Assembly (NCBI RefSeq): GCF_002849695.1
Contig: NZ_CP018937.1
Location: 1,116,001-1,180,000, forward strand
DNA from: Bacteroides fragilis
Lineage (GTDB): Bacteria; Bacteroidota; Bacteroidia; Bacteroidales; Bacteroidaceae
Length of the DNA: 64,000 bases
Direction: 5' to 3'
The position numbers and the translations under genes are program-made. The notes below the pieces were generated by a model. The model searched no databases, was not told where the DNA came from, and saw only the letters and a program-made list of their open reading frames with translations. Shown here piece by piece: positions 1 to 9,436 of the stretch (position 1 is its first letter; every line of letters begins with the position of its first letter).

Positions 1-589
1 GCGGGTATTGCAGGACCAGACTTTTGAAGTACTGGGTGACAGCCGTCCGCGTAAGACGGATATACGGGTTGTTTCGGCTACCAATGCCGACTTGGCCAAG
101 ATGGTAAGCGAACACACTTTCCGTGAAGATCTGTTCTATCGCATTAACCTGATAACCATAAAACTTCCTGCGTTGAGAGAGCGCAGAGAGGATATACCGT
201 TACTCGCCAGACACTTTGCCGATCGTCAGGCTGAGATCAACAACCTACCCCGTACGGAGTTTTCGTCGGATGCATTGAACTTCCTGAGTCGTTTGCCTTT
301 TCCGGGCAATATCCGTGAGTTGAAAAATCTGGTGGAGCGTACGATTCTGGTCAGTGGCAAGGAAGTGTTGGATGCAACCGATTTCGAGAGTCAGTACCAG
401 CGACATGATGAAAGTACGTCAACTGCCTCTTCGTTTGCGGGAATGACACTCGATGAAATCGAAAGACAGACAATTCTTCAGGCATTGGAGCGTTATAAAG
501 GGAACCTGAGCCAGGTGGCTACAGCGTTAGGTATCAGCCGTGCGGCATTGTACCGTCGTTTGGAGAAATATGATATCAGTGATAAGTGA
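1..589 (+). CDS. Sigma-54-dependent response regulator, C-terminal part (5' end outside window)
   Basis: This is the end of an NtrC-type activator. The reading frame is already open at base 2 (R-V-L-Q-D), so the receiver domain and the Walker A and GAFTGA parts of the AAA+ domain lie upstream of the window. What remains is the sensor-I stretch (IRVVSATN), the FREDLFYRIN segment, the sensor-II motif PGNIRELKN, and a C-terminal Fis-type helix-turn-helix (NLSQVATALGISRAALYRRL). It should bind enhancer sites and drive RNA polymerase-sigma54. The histidine kinase starts 44 bp downstream in the same direction, so the two probably form a two-component pair. The signal is unknown. Confidence 0.92.
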   Translation, partial: RVLQDQTFEVLGDSRPRKTDIRVVSATNADLAKMVSEHTFREDLFYRINLITIKLPALRERREDIPLLARHFADRQAEINNLPRTEFSSDALNFLSRLPFPGNIRELKNLVERTILVSGKEVLDATDFESQYQRHDESTSTASSFAGMTLDEIERQTILQALERYKGNLSQVATALGISRAALYRRLEKYDISDK

Positions 590-632
590 CTCGTTGCTTA
601 TCATTACTTTTTAATCGTTAATCATCAATCAC

Positions 633-1925
633 ATGCCGGTAAAAGGATTTTTCTTCATACTTATCTTTCTGTTGTTTTCCATTATGGGCTTTCTGTTCTA
701 TGTATCCGAAACCATTGTGGCGAAATATCTCTATATCGCAGAAGGGTTGATGCTGTTCCTCGTTTTATATCTGATTTTGTTTTACCGGAAGATAGTGAAA
801 CCAATGAATACGATTGGCAGTGGTATGGAACTTTTGAGAGAACAGGATTTCAGCAGCCGCCTGAGCCACGTAGGCCAACAGGAAGCCGATCGGGTAGTGA
901 ATGTGTTCAACCGTATGATGGATCAACTGAAAAACGAGCGTCTCCGGTTGCGTGAACAGAATCATTTTCTTGATCTGATGATTAACGCTTCACCTATGGG
1001 TGTTGTCATTATGACACTGGATGAAGAGGTATCCCAACTAAACCCGATGGCGATGAAGATGATGGGAGTCCGTCCGGAAGAAGCCGAAGGCAGGAAACTG
1101 TCTGAGATCGATTCGCCGCTTGCCATAGAACTGGCTGCCATTCCGAAGGGAGAAACCAGCACCGTGCGACTGAATGATTCAAATATCTATAAATGTACTC
1201 ATTCTTCGTTTGTGGACCGCGGCTTCCAGCATCCTTTTTATCTGATGGAAGGATTGACAGACGAAGTGATGAAAGCGGAGAAAAAGGCATACGAGAAAGT
1301 GATCCGTATGATCGCGCACGAAGTGAATAATACAACGGCAGGGATTACTTCTACACTGGATACAGTCGAACAGGCATTGTCTGAGTCGGATGGTATGGAG
1401 GATATTTGCGATGTGATGCGCGTATGTACCGAGCGTTGTTTTTCTATGAGCCGTTTCATTACCCGTTTTGCCGACGTGGTGAAAATTCCCGATCCCCGTC
1501 TTACTCCGATCAACCTGAATGACCTTGCATTCAGTTGCAAACGCTTTATGGAGGGGATGTGCAATGACCGGAATATCCGGTTACAACTGATATGTGATGA
1601 ATCATTGGACGATGTGAAACTGGATGCCTCCCTGTTTGAGCAGGTATTGGTGAATATTATTAAAAATGCGGCTGAAAGTATCGGGAAAGACGGTCAGATT
1701 ACCATCCGCACCTCATCACCTGCTGCTATCGAAGTAGTGGACAATGGGCCCGGCATAACAAAAGAGACTGAAGCAAAGCTCTTCAGTCCCTTCTTTTCTA
1801 CCAAACCCAACGGACAAGGTATCGGCCTGGTCTTTATCCGTGAAGTTTTAAGCCGCCATGGCTGTACGTTTTCATTGCGTACATACGCCGACGGACTGAC
1901 AAGATTCAGGATTTTATTTCCGTGA
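633..1925 (+). CDS. Sensor histidine kinase (NtrY/NtrB-like), partner of the sigma-54 regulator
   Basis: A 430-residue membrane kinase. Two hydrophobic N-terminal helices (about residues 5-25 and 30-52) are followed by a HAMP-like linker and a PAS-like region (about 105-200). The H-box is HEVNN, with the phosphoacceptor near His229. The ATPase domain shows the N-box with Asn near 345, DNGPGI near 370, and a final G-box (GQGIGL). The periplasmic part between the two helices is very short, so the signal is likely sensed in the membrane or by the cytoplasmic PAS domain. Its stop overlaps the 3' end of the convergent aspD gene by 12 bp. Confidence 0.9.
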   Translation: MPVKGFFFILIFLLFSIMGFLFYVSETIVAKYLYIAEGLMLFLVLYLILFYRKIVKPMNTIGSGMELLREQDFSSRLSHVGQQEADRVVNVFNRMMDQLKNERLRLREQNHFLDLMINASPMGVVIMTLDEEVSQLNPMAMKMMGVRPEEAEGRKLSEIDSPLAIELAAIPKGETSTVRLNDSNIYKCTHSSFVDRGFQHPFYLMEGLTDEVMKAEKKAYEKVIRMIAHEVNNTTAGITSTLDTVEQALSESDGMEDICDVMRVCTERCFSMSRFITRFADVVKIPDPRLTPINLNDLAFSCKRFMEGMCNDRNIRLQLICDESLDDVKLDASLFEQVLVNIIKNAAESIGKDGQITIRTSSPAAIEVVDNGPGITKETEAKLFSPFFSTKPNGQGIGLVFIREVLSRHGCTFSLRTYADGLTRFRILFP

Positions 1926-3557
1926 TTCCTGCCATCTCTGGGCATATTCATCCAGTATCCGTTTGATTCCCTGGCCTATTTTGACATAATCCTTTTCATT
2001 CAGGTTGGCAAGTGATACACGTACGCTCCATTCCGGTCCGGCAAAACCGCCACCGTTCAGCAATACCAATGAGGTTTCGTTGGCGAGGCGGAAAACAACA
2101 TCCAATGGGCTGTACGTTTTCTTGAGGTAGTCTACAAACTCTTCTCCGTAGAATATCTTAGCCCACACCAGCATATCTATCTCACTATAATATCCTACAC
2201 GCAGCGGATCGTCCACCAGTGAGAATCCGGTATTATCCCACAGAGCTTTCAGGCGTCTCCGGATGATCTCCTGCATCTTGTTTTTATACCGGTTCTCTTT
2301 ATCCAGTATGGCGAAAGAAGCGAAGAGGCTCATCTGCGTCTGTTGCGGCAGAGACAATCCGGCCGTATGATTGAGCGCCACTTGCCGGCTGTCGGCTACC
2401 ATGCGGTCGATGAATTTTAATCTTTCGGGGGCAAGGGTCAGGCTGGAGTAACGCTTATTGAGGATTGCCTTTTGTTCTTCCGGTAAGTGGGCTATCATCC
2501 GGTCAAAAATATTCTCTTCGTGCAGAGCGATTACGGCATCGCGCCATCCGGTAGCCCCGAAATATTTGGAGAAGGAATAGACGCACAAAGTATTTTGCGG
2601 CAGTTCGGCCATCAGCGAGCGGAAATGCGGACTGAATGTACCGTATACATCGTCTGTGATAATCATCAGGTTCGGATTGTCTTTCTTCACGATATCTACA
2701 ATCCGTGCGGCAGTCTCGGGACTCAGTGTATAACTGGGCGGGTTACTGGGATTGGTAATGAAGAGTGCTTTGATCTGCGGGTTTTTCAGGCGGTCTATAT
2801 CTTCGTCTTTGTATTGCCAGGTGTGCAGCCCGTCTGCTGTCATCTGGTCCGCAGATATTTCCGTAACGTTAAATTCATAGCGTCTCAATTGAGGGATTTC
2901 AATATAGGGGGTGAAGACAGGTACCATCAAGGCGATTCCATCTCCTTTATTGAGCAGGAAGTTTTCTTGCAGAGAGTCGAAAACGTAGCACATGGCTGCC
3001 GTACCGCCTTCGGTGGCGAACAAATCGTATTTGCCCTTTGGCGGACGACTGTCGCACATTTCCTGTGCCAGATAGTCTTGTACAATCATCTCGGTAAACT
3101 GGAGGATGCGGTCCGGTACCGGATATTGGTCACCTATTACCCCTTCTGCCCATTCGTGGACAAGAGTGTCCGGGTCGGCGGCATGTTCCAGTAACATGTA
3201 TTGATAGGTTCCTTTTAATAGTTCCGCACCCGGCTGGCTATGATTGGTTTTGAGAAAAGTCTCAAAGCGGGCGGCAATCCCGTCTTTTTGCGGGATACCG
3301 GCAATTCCTTCCGGCAAGTACATCACGTGCCGACATTCTTCCAGTCCGAATTTACCTAAAAGGAAGAAAGCTTCACGTGGAGTGGTGGCAATCCAGTTCG
3401 GGTTTCCACGTCCGGCATTCAGCATGGTATGAGCTATCTTTTTGATGCTCTCATCAGCCATTTCAATCAGTCTGTTTTTCAGTTCGAAAGGACTGATACT
3501 CTCCATCTTTTTAGCAAAACTTTTAGTTACTGCTCCGTTGTTTTCATTACTTTTCAT
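1914..3557 (-). CDS. aspD: Aspartate 4-decarboxylase / aspartate aminotransferase
   Basis: A PLP-dependent fold-type I enzyme of about 547 residues, long for an aminotransferase and typical of bifunctional AspD (L-aspartate to L-alanine plus CO2). The PLP lysine sits in SFSKYFGATGWRD (about Lys331), preceded by FITNPSNPPS and ITDDVYG. The ATG at 3557 is preferred; the frame stays open to a TTG at 3590. The gene follows aspT on the same strand with a gap of about 40 bp, and aspD-aspT pairing is known to convert aspartate decarboxylation plus Asp/Ala exchange into proton-motive force and acid tolerance. The family call is firm; the physiological role here is inferred. Confidence 0.93.
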   Translation of the reverse strand: MKSNENNGAVTKSFAKKMESISPFELKNRLIEMADESIKKIAHTMLNAGRGNPNWIATTPREAFFLLGKFGLEECRHVMYLPEGIAGIPQKDGIAARFETFLKTNHSQPGAELLKGTYQYMLLEHAADPDTLVHEWAEGVIGDQYPVPDRILQFTEMIVQDYLAQEMCDSRPPKGKYDLFATEGGTAAMCYVFDSLQENFLLNKGDGIALMVPVFTPYIEIPQLRRYEFNVTEISADQMTADGLHTWQYKDEDIDRLKNPQIKALFITNPSNPPSYTLSPETAARIVDIVKKDNPNLMIITDDVYGTFSPHFRSLMAELPQNTLCVYSFSKYFGATGWRDAVIALHEENIFDRMIAHLPEEQKAILNKRYSSLTLAPERLKFIDRMVADSRQVALNHTAGLSLPQQTQMSLFASFAILDKENRYKNKMQEIIRRRLKALWDNTGFSLVDDPLRVGYYSEIDMLVWAKIFYGEEFVDYLKKTYSPLDVVFRLANETSLVLLNGGGFAGPEWSVRVSLANLNEKDYVKIGQGIKRILDEYAQRWQESRK

Positions 3558-3598
3558 TATTATGTCAGGGTTATGTTTAGTTAATATCAAAATCTATT

Positions 3599-5296
3599 TT
3601 ACATGAGTAACACAATTACGACTCCCCAGATAATCAGGAGAGTATTTCCCACAGCATACGTCACTGTATATCCCAAAGCGGGAGTCTCGCTTTCGACAGC
3701 TTCCTGGATGGCACCTAATGCGGCGGTAGTAGTACGTGCACCTGCTGTGCATCCCAATATCAGTGCCGGGTGGAATTTGAAGAGATACTTTCCCATAAGT
3801 ATGCCTACTATCAGAGGAATGGAAGTAGCCAGTGCACCTACAATGAACAGGCTTAGCCCCACTTCTTTGAATCCCTGTACGAAGCTGGGACCTGCAGCGA
3901 TGCCCACGACAGCAATAAACATGTTCAGACCTACGTTGTCCAGTATCCAGAGAGCAGGTTCGGGAATACGTCCGAAAGTCGGATGTTTGCTCCGTAGCCA
4001 GCCAAAGAACAATCCTCCGATCAATGCGCCCCCACTGGTGCTGAGACTGATGGGGACACCACCCATGTGGATACTCAGGGCACCTATCAGTCCTCCGATC
4101 AGAATACCCAGACCAACGAAAATCATATCTGTCTGGTTGGTTGGACGGTCGGCGTACCCCATTTTCTTGGCAGCTTCATCCACTTCGTGTTTGGTCCCTA
4201 CCAATTCGACAATATCACCTGCATCCACAATGGTTTGTGGCAGTACCGGTATATCGATTCCCGCCCTTTTGATACGGCGTATGCTGACACCGTGCATGAA
4301 TTTCTGTGAACGTATTGAACTTATTTTTTCTCCGGCAAAGGTTTTCCGGGTTACCATGACGGGCAATACTTCAGCCGGAAAGTCCAATAACTGAGGATCC
4401 AGTACCTCGGGACCGATCCAATCTTCCTCGCCGATAACATATTCACGGCGACCGCTCAATACCACCTCATCCCCTTTCCTGAGAATCAGGGTCGGGGTGA
4501 TTTCTTTTACGATAACTCCGGCTTGTCTGACACGTTCGACAAACAGGTGCTTGCCATTCTCCTGGAAATAGCTTTCAAGATCTGATACCCGTTTTCCGTC
4601 ACCAAACCACTCATTATCTACTTTATAAGCCCGGAAAGTCACCGGACGTGCAGCGGGCATAAAGCCGGGTTGATCCGCTTCGCTATTCCCCATTTTAGCC
4701 TCCAATTCTTTACAGGCAGCTTTTACTTTATCGAGTCCGCCCAATAACTTGGGGCCGAGAGAGCCCAATACCCATGCCGAACCCGCCGTACCGAAGATGT
4801 AAGTTACGGCATACGATACCGGGATAATATTATTATAAGCCTCTTTTGTTTCAGGAGATATGTTTAGTTCATTGATCGTATCTCCTGCCACGCCTATGAC
4901 AGCCGATATCGTCTGTGAACCGGCCAGTAATCCGGCTGCTTCCCCTACATTGTAACCCATAATTTTAGCCAATATCCAGGGAATAATCAGACAGAATACA
5001 CACATGATGGCAGCAAATCCCATTTGGGGGAGTCCGTCCTTTTTCAGTCCCCGGAAAAACTGCGGACCGACTTTATAGCCGATGGCGAATAAAAAGAGTA
5101 AAAAGAAAACAGATTTAATGGGGCCGTCGACCGTAATGTTCAATTGCCCCACAAGGACACCTACCAGCAATACGCTTGTAACGACACCCAGGCTGAACTT
5201 TCCGATTTTTATTTTGCCAATCCAAAACCCTACGAAAAGGGTCAAAAAGATGGCAAGCTCGGGGTGAACCCTAAGTTGATGAATAATCCAATCCAT
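3599..5296 (-). CDS. aspT: Aspartate:alanine antiporter
   Basis: A 565-residue inner-membrane protein of the AspT/YidE/YbjL (AAEx) family. Hydrophobic N-terminal helices (about residues 10-180) and C-terminal helices (about 385-565) flank two soluble TrkA-C/RCK-like domains (about 205-380), recognisable from repeated segments such as [13 protein letters not shown] and [13 protein letters not shown]. Both membrane halves carry the family's Gly-rich repeats (LLAGSQT and [14 protein letters not shown]). It lies just upstream of aspD in a leftward operon, so the exported product is presumably alanine in exchange for aspartate. Specificity is inferred from the pairing. Confidence 0.92.
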   Translation of the reverse strand: MDWIIHQLRVHPELAIFLTLFVGFWIGKIKIGKFSLGVVTSVLLVGVLVGQLNITVDGPIKSVFFLLFLFAIGYKVGPQFFRGLKKDGLPQMGFAAIMCVFCLIIPWILAKIMGYNVGEAAGLLAGSQTISAVIGVAGDTINELNISPETKEAYNNIIPVSYAVTYIFGTAGSAWVLGSLGPKLLGGLDKVKAACKELEAKMGNSEADQPGFMPAARPVTFRAYKVDNEWFGDGKRVSDLESYFQENGKHLFVERVRQAGVIVKEITPTLILRKGDEVVLSGRREYVIGEEDWIGPEVLDPQLLDFPAEVLPVMVTRKTFAGEKISSIRSQKFMHGVSIRRIKRAGIDIPVLPQTIVDAGDIVELVGTKHEVDEAAKKMGYADRPTNQTDMIFVGLGILIGGLIGALSIHMGGVPISLSTSGGALIGGLFFGWLRSKHPTFGRIPEPALWILDNVGLNMFIAVVGIAAGPSFVQGFKEVGLSLFIVGALATSIPLIVGILMGKYLFKFHPALILGCTAGARTTTAALGAIQEAVESETPALGYTVTYAVGNTLLIIWGVVIVLLM

Positions 5297-5397
5297 AGTT
5301 AATTTGTTTAGGTTTAAATTCTCATTAAAAACAGCTTGTGCAAGAAAGTGTTTTGTTAAACGGGCTATTCTTATATCATTGTATAAATTATTAACGT

Positions 5398-5405
5398 TAT
5401 CTTTG
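5398..5405 (+). promoter_or_regulatory. Possible Bacteroides -7 promoter element ahead of the flippase-like gene
   Basis: TATCTTTG matches the Bacteroides -7 consensus TAnnTTTG. No good TTTG -33 box is found at the usual spacing. It lies only 11 bp before the first possible TTG start at 5416, so the leader would be very short. Confidence 0.35.
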
Positions 5406-5415
5406 ATGCGTTAAA

Positions 5416-6417
5416 TTGTATATTGTTTTGAAGAGTAAATTTCGTAATTTCTTTTTGGCCTTTGGCATCCTGGCCGTCATCATCATGCTGTTCACTTTCG
5501 ATGTGTCTTATGATGAACTGCTGGACAACCTGCGGCGTGCCGGATTTTATCTGCCGCTGGTTCTGATCCTTTGGTTTTTCATCTATCTGATTAATACCCT
5601 TTCGTGGTATATCATCCTTCGTAGCAGTGGTCCGGTGAATTCATTGTCGTTCGCCCGGCTCTATAAATTCACGGTTTCCGGTTTTGCGTTGAATTATGTC
5701 ACTCCCGTGGGACTGATGGGAGGGGAACCCTACCGGATTATGGAGCTTACCTCCTATGTTGGAGTGGAGCGTGCCACATCTTCGGTCATCCTGTATGTGA
5801 TGATGCATATTTTTTCGCATTTCTGTTTCTGGCTCAGCTCGGTATTGATTTATGTCTTTTTTTATCCGGTCGGTTGGGGGATGGGCATTGTCTTGGGGTT
5901 GATCACACTCTTCTGCCTCTTACTTGTCACTCTTTTTATCAAAGGCTACCGGAACGGTATGGCTGTGGCATGCGTACGTCTGGGTAGTCATATCCCTTTT
6001 TTGAAGAAGCGCGCAGTCCGCTTCGCGGAACTTCATAAAGAAAAACTGGAGACTATAGACAGTCAGATAGCGCTGCTTCATCAACAGCGAAAAAGTACCT
6101 TTTATTCGGCATTGGGTTTAGAGTATACCGCTCGCATAGTGGGGTGTCTCGAAGTCTGGTTGATTCTGAATGTATTGACTACGGATGTCAGTTTTGTCGG
6201 TTGCATCCTGATCGTCGCTTTCTCTTCCCTACTGGCGAATCTGCTTTTCTTTCTTCCCATGCAATTAGGGGGCAGGGAAGGAGGCTTTGCCCTGGCGGTA
6301 GCCGGTTTGTCTTTGTCCGGAGCATATGGGGTATTTGCTGCTCTGATTACGCGGGTGCGGGAGATGGTCTGGATTGTTATCGGGCTGGCGCTGATGAAGA
6401 TAGGAAATCGGAAATAG
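5416..6417 (+). CDS. Lysylphosphatidylglycerol synthase TM region / flippase-like membrane protein (UPF0104)
   Basis: A 333-residue polytopic protein with about eight hydrophobic helices, matching the UPF0104/TIGR00374 family related to the MprF transmembrane flippase domain. Visible family motifs are FTVSGFALNYVTPVGLMGGEPYR split around Pro-Val-Gly near residue 100, and LPMQLGGREGGF near residue 280. It has no soluble aminoacyl-transferase domain, so lipid aminoacylation is unlikely; lipid or polyprenol handling is plausible but unproven. No ATG exists before residue 24, so initiation is at TTG 5416 or TTG 5428. The gene stands alone, divergent from aspT. Confidence 0.8.
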   Translation: MYIVLKSKFRNFFLAFGILAVIIMLFTFDVSYDELLDNLRRAGFYLPLVLILWFFIYLINTLSWYIILRSSGPVNSLSFARLYKFTVSGFALNYVTPVGLMGGEPYRIMELTSYVGVERATSSVILYVMMHIFSHFCFWLSSVLIYVFFYPVGWGMGIVLGLITLFCLLLVTLFIKGYRNGMAVACVRLGSHIPFLKKRAVRFAELHKEKLETIDSQIALLHQQRKSTFYSALGLEYTARIVGCLEVWLILNVLTTDVSFVGCILIVAFSSLLANLLFFLPMQLGGREGGFALAVAGLSLSGAYGVFAALITRVREMVWIVIGLALMKIGNRK

Positions 6418-6524
6418 AGTAATGATGAAAAGCTGAATTTCTCTATATATCCTTACTTTTGATGATTTGCAATTTCTGTAATTGCAAAAGTTATATTAAA
6501 TCAAAAAAGAAAAAAAGAATTTAC

Positions 6525-6555
6525 TTTTTCTATATCTGAGAAATTTCTATCTTTG
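6525..6555 (+). promoter_or_regulatory. Probable promoter of the hsd operon
   Basis: A -7 element TATCTTTG (6548-6555) is preceded by TTTT (6525-6528) with 19 bp between them, close to the Bacteroides -33/-7 consensus (TTTG-N19-TAnnTTTG). Predicted transcription start is about 6562, giving a leader of about 40 nt before hsdR. Confidence 0.55.
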
Positions 6556-6602
6556 ATAATTTTTTATCTTTAATCTTATTATAGATCAAAGTTTGGATTT
6601 TT

Positions 6603-9425
6603 ATGGTAACTCAAAGTGAACAAGTTTTAGAAAATGCGTTGATTAAAACCTTGCAGGGAATGAATTATGAATTTGTTTCCATCAAGGAGGAGGATAACTT
6701 ATATGCTAACTTTAAATTACAACTCGAAAAGCATAATAGAAAAGAACTAGCTTTACATGGACGTGACTCTTTTACGGAAAAGGAATTTGAAAAGATTTGT
6801 ATATATCTGGAAGGGGGGACACGCTTTGAAAAAGCCAAGAAGTTACGAGATTTATATCCATTGGAAACAGAGGAAGGGCAACGTATTTGGATTGAATTTC
6901 TAAACAAGAATAAATGGTGTCAAAATGAATTTCAAGTATCCAATCAAATAACTGTTGAGGGGCGAAAGAAGTGTCGTTATGATGTTACCATATTGATAAA
7001 TGGTTTGCCATTAATTCAGGTTGAATTGAAAAAACGAGGGGCAGAACTGAGAGTTGCTTATGATCAAATACAGCGTTATCACAAAACGTCTTATCATGGT
7101 TTGTTTGATTATATCCAACTTTTTGTCATATCCAATGGGGTGAATACGCGTTACTTTGCGAATAATCCTAATAGCGGTTATAAATTTACATTTAATTGGA
7201 CGGATGCGGAGAATATGCCATTCAATGATTTAAGTAAATTTGCCTATTTCTTTTTTGACCAATGTAATCTTGGCAAAATGATAAGTAAATACATTGTATT
7301 GCACGAGGGAGACAAATGCCTGATGGTGCTTCGTCCTTATCAGTTCTATGCAGTGGAGCGCATTTTAGAACGAGTTCAGAATTCTAATAAGAATGGATAT
7401 ATCTGGCATACCACCGGGGCTGGAAAAACATTAACTTCTTTTAAGACAGCCCAATTGGTTTCTGAAATGGATGGAATTGATAAGGTGATGTTTGTGGTTG
7501 ATCGACATGATTTGGATACACAAACTCAATCTGAATATGAAGCATTTGAACCAGGAGCTGTTGACGGAACAGATAACACTTACGAACTGATAAAGCGATT
7601 AAGCGGTGATTCTAAAATCATAATTACAACTATTCAAAAATTGAACTGTGCTATTACTAAAGATTATTATAACAAGTATCTTCAAGAAATTCGGCACAAA
7701 AAGGTTATTATGATTTTCGACGAATGTCATCGCAGCCATTTTGGCGATTGTCATAAAAATATAGTAAAATTTTTCACTAATCTTCAAATATTCGGATTTA
7801 CCGGAACACCGATTTTTGTAGATAATGCCAAACAGGAGCACACTACAACTGAGGTCTTTGGCGAGTGCCTTCATCGTTATCTTATTAAAGATGCGATAGC
7901 AGATGAAAATGTGTTGGGGTTTTTAGTCGAGTATTATAGAGGAAGGGATGAGTCGGGTATCGATTATGCTAATGAAGCACGTATGAAGGAAATAGCCAAA
8001 TTCATACTTACCAACTTTAATAAATCAACATATGATGGAGAGTTCAATGCTCTATTTGCTATTCAGTCAGTTCCCATGCTTATACAATATTATAAGATAT
8101 TTAAAGAGCTGAACCCCAAAATCAAGATAGGTGCTGTGTTTACTTATGCAGCCAATGTCAGTCAAGATGATGAGCAAACTGGAATGAATCAAGGCTATGC
8201 AAATGATAAGGTAGTAGCTGATGATTTGCAAGAGATTATGAATGACTATAATCAAATGTTTGGTACTTCATTTACTACGGACAATTTTAGTGCTTACTAT
8301 GATGATATAAATCTGCGTATGAAGAAGAAAAAGAAGGATATGGAGCCTTTGGATCTGCTTCTTGTAGTAGGGATGTTTTTGACAGGTTTTGATGCTAAAA
8401 AGCTGAATACGCTTTATGTGGATAAGAACTTAGAGTATCATGGTTTACTTCAAGCATTTAGTAGGACTAATAGGGTTGTTAATGAAAAAAAACGTTTTGG
8501 TAAGATTATCTGTTTCCGTGATTTAAAGGATAATGTAGATGCAGCAATCAAACTATTTAGCAATAATAATCCTACTGAAACCATCCTTCGGGAGCCATTT
8601 GAAAAGATAAAGAAAGAATTCAATGATTTGGCTATTAAATTCAAAGAAAAGTATCCGGATGTTCAATCTATAGATAACTTAAAGAGTGAATATGCAAAAC
8701 GTGATTTTGTATTAGCCTTCCGAGAGATAATCAAGAAACGTGCGGAAATACAAATTTATGAAGATTTTGAGTCAGATGATGAAGACTTTATTTTATCAGA
8801 ACAGGAGTTTATGGATTTCCGTAGTAAGTACTTGGATATTACAATTGGTTGCATTGAACCGACAGTTGTACCACAAATTGTTAGCGGTGAAGAAGTCCCC
8901 TATGGCGATGAACGGACTTTGGAGGATATCGATTTCTGCTTGGAGCTTCTTCATAGTGATGTGATTAATGTAGCATATATTTTATCACTTATAGTTGATC
9001 TTGACCCTGCAAGTAATGATTATCAGGAAAAGCGTCAGCGGATTCTGGATACTATGATAAAAGATGCCGCCTTGCGTAATAAGACTAAATTGATTGACGG
9101 ATTCATGCGACAAAATATTGATAATGATAAGGTGAGTTTCTCTAAAGCGAAAGCTGATGGTTCTGTGGACTTGGAGAGTCGTTTGACTGAGTATGTCAAT
9201 CAAGAGCGGAGTAAGGCTGTTCATGAATTGTCCGAAGAAGAAGATATTGAGGAGGCTGCACTTGTTAAATTTCTGAATGAATATTATTTTTTGCAGAAAG
9301 AAAAAACGGATATTCTCCAAGAAGCTATCAAAAAGAAAAAGGTTGGCTTAAAGGAACGTCGCTCCTTACTAAAGAGGCTAACTGAAAAATTACGTATAAT
9401 AATAAATTTATTTGATTGGAAATAA
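6603..9425 (+). CDS. hsdR: Type I restriction endonuclease, R subunit
   Basis: A 940-residue translocase-nuclease. The N-terminal PD-(D/E)xK nuclease residues are visible as Asp127 (RYDVTIL), then Glu141-x-Lys143 (VELKK), followed by the QxxxY-type IQRYH. The SF2 helicase motor has Walker A TTGAGKT (about 270-276), DECH (373-376), FTGTP, and a motif VI-like QAFSRTNRV. No key residue is missing. HsdR with HsdM2S cleaves DNA lacking the methylation pattern dictated by HsdS. It is the first gene of hsdR-hsdM-hsdS; hsdM follows after 11 bp. Because HsdS here can switch, the restriction target changes with it. Confidence 0.96.
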   Translation: MVTQSEQVLENALIKTLQGMNYEFVSIKEEDNLYANFKLQLEKHNRKELALHGRDSFTEKEFEKICIYLEGGTRFEKAKKLRDLYPLETEEGQRIWIEFLNKNKWCQNEFQVSNQITVEGRKKCRYDVTILINGLPLIQVELKKRGAELRVAYDQIQRYHKTSYHGLFDYIQLFVISNGVNTRYFANNPNSGYKFTFNWTDAENMPFNDLSKFAYFFFDQCNLGKMISKYIVLHEGDKCLMVLRPYQFYAVERILERVQNSNKNGYIWHTTGAGKTLTSFKTAQLVSEMDGIDKVMFVVDRHDLDTQTQSEYEAFEPGAVDGTDNTYELIKRLSGDSKIIITTIQKLNCAITKDYYNKYLQEIRHKKVIMIFDECHRSHFGDCHKNIVKFFTNLQIFGFTGTPIFVDNAKQEHTTTEVFGECLHRYLIKDAIADENVLGFLVEYYRGRDESGIDYANEARMKEIAKFILTNFNKSTYDGEFNALFAIQSVPMLIQYYKIFKELNPKIKIGAVFTYAANVSQDDEQTGMNQGYANDKVVADDLQEIMNDYNQMFGTSFTTDNFSAYYDDINLRMKKKKKDMEPLDLLLVVGMFLTGFDAKKLNTLYVDKNLEYHGLLQAFSRTNRVVNEKKRFGKIICFRDLKDNVDAAIKLFSNNNPTETILREPFEKIKKEFNDLAIKFKEKYPDVQSIDNLKSEYAKRDFVLAFREIIKKRAEIQIYEDFESDDEDFILSEQEFMDFRSKYLDITIGCIEPTVVPQIVSGEEVPYGDERTLEDIDFCLELLHSDVINVAYILSLIVDLDPASNDYQEKRQRILDTMIKDAALRNKTKLIDGFMRQNIDNDKVSFSKAKADGSVDLESRLTEYVNQERSKAVHELSEEEDIEEAALVKFLNEYYFLQKEKTDILQEAIKKKKVGLKERRSLLKRLTEKLRIIINLFDWK

Positions 9426-9436
9426 AAAACAAAAAT

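Noticed and set aside
2487..4394. Open frames opposite aspD and aspT
   Set aside because: Both underlying genes are clear families in full length; the opposite frames are compositional shadows.
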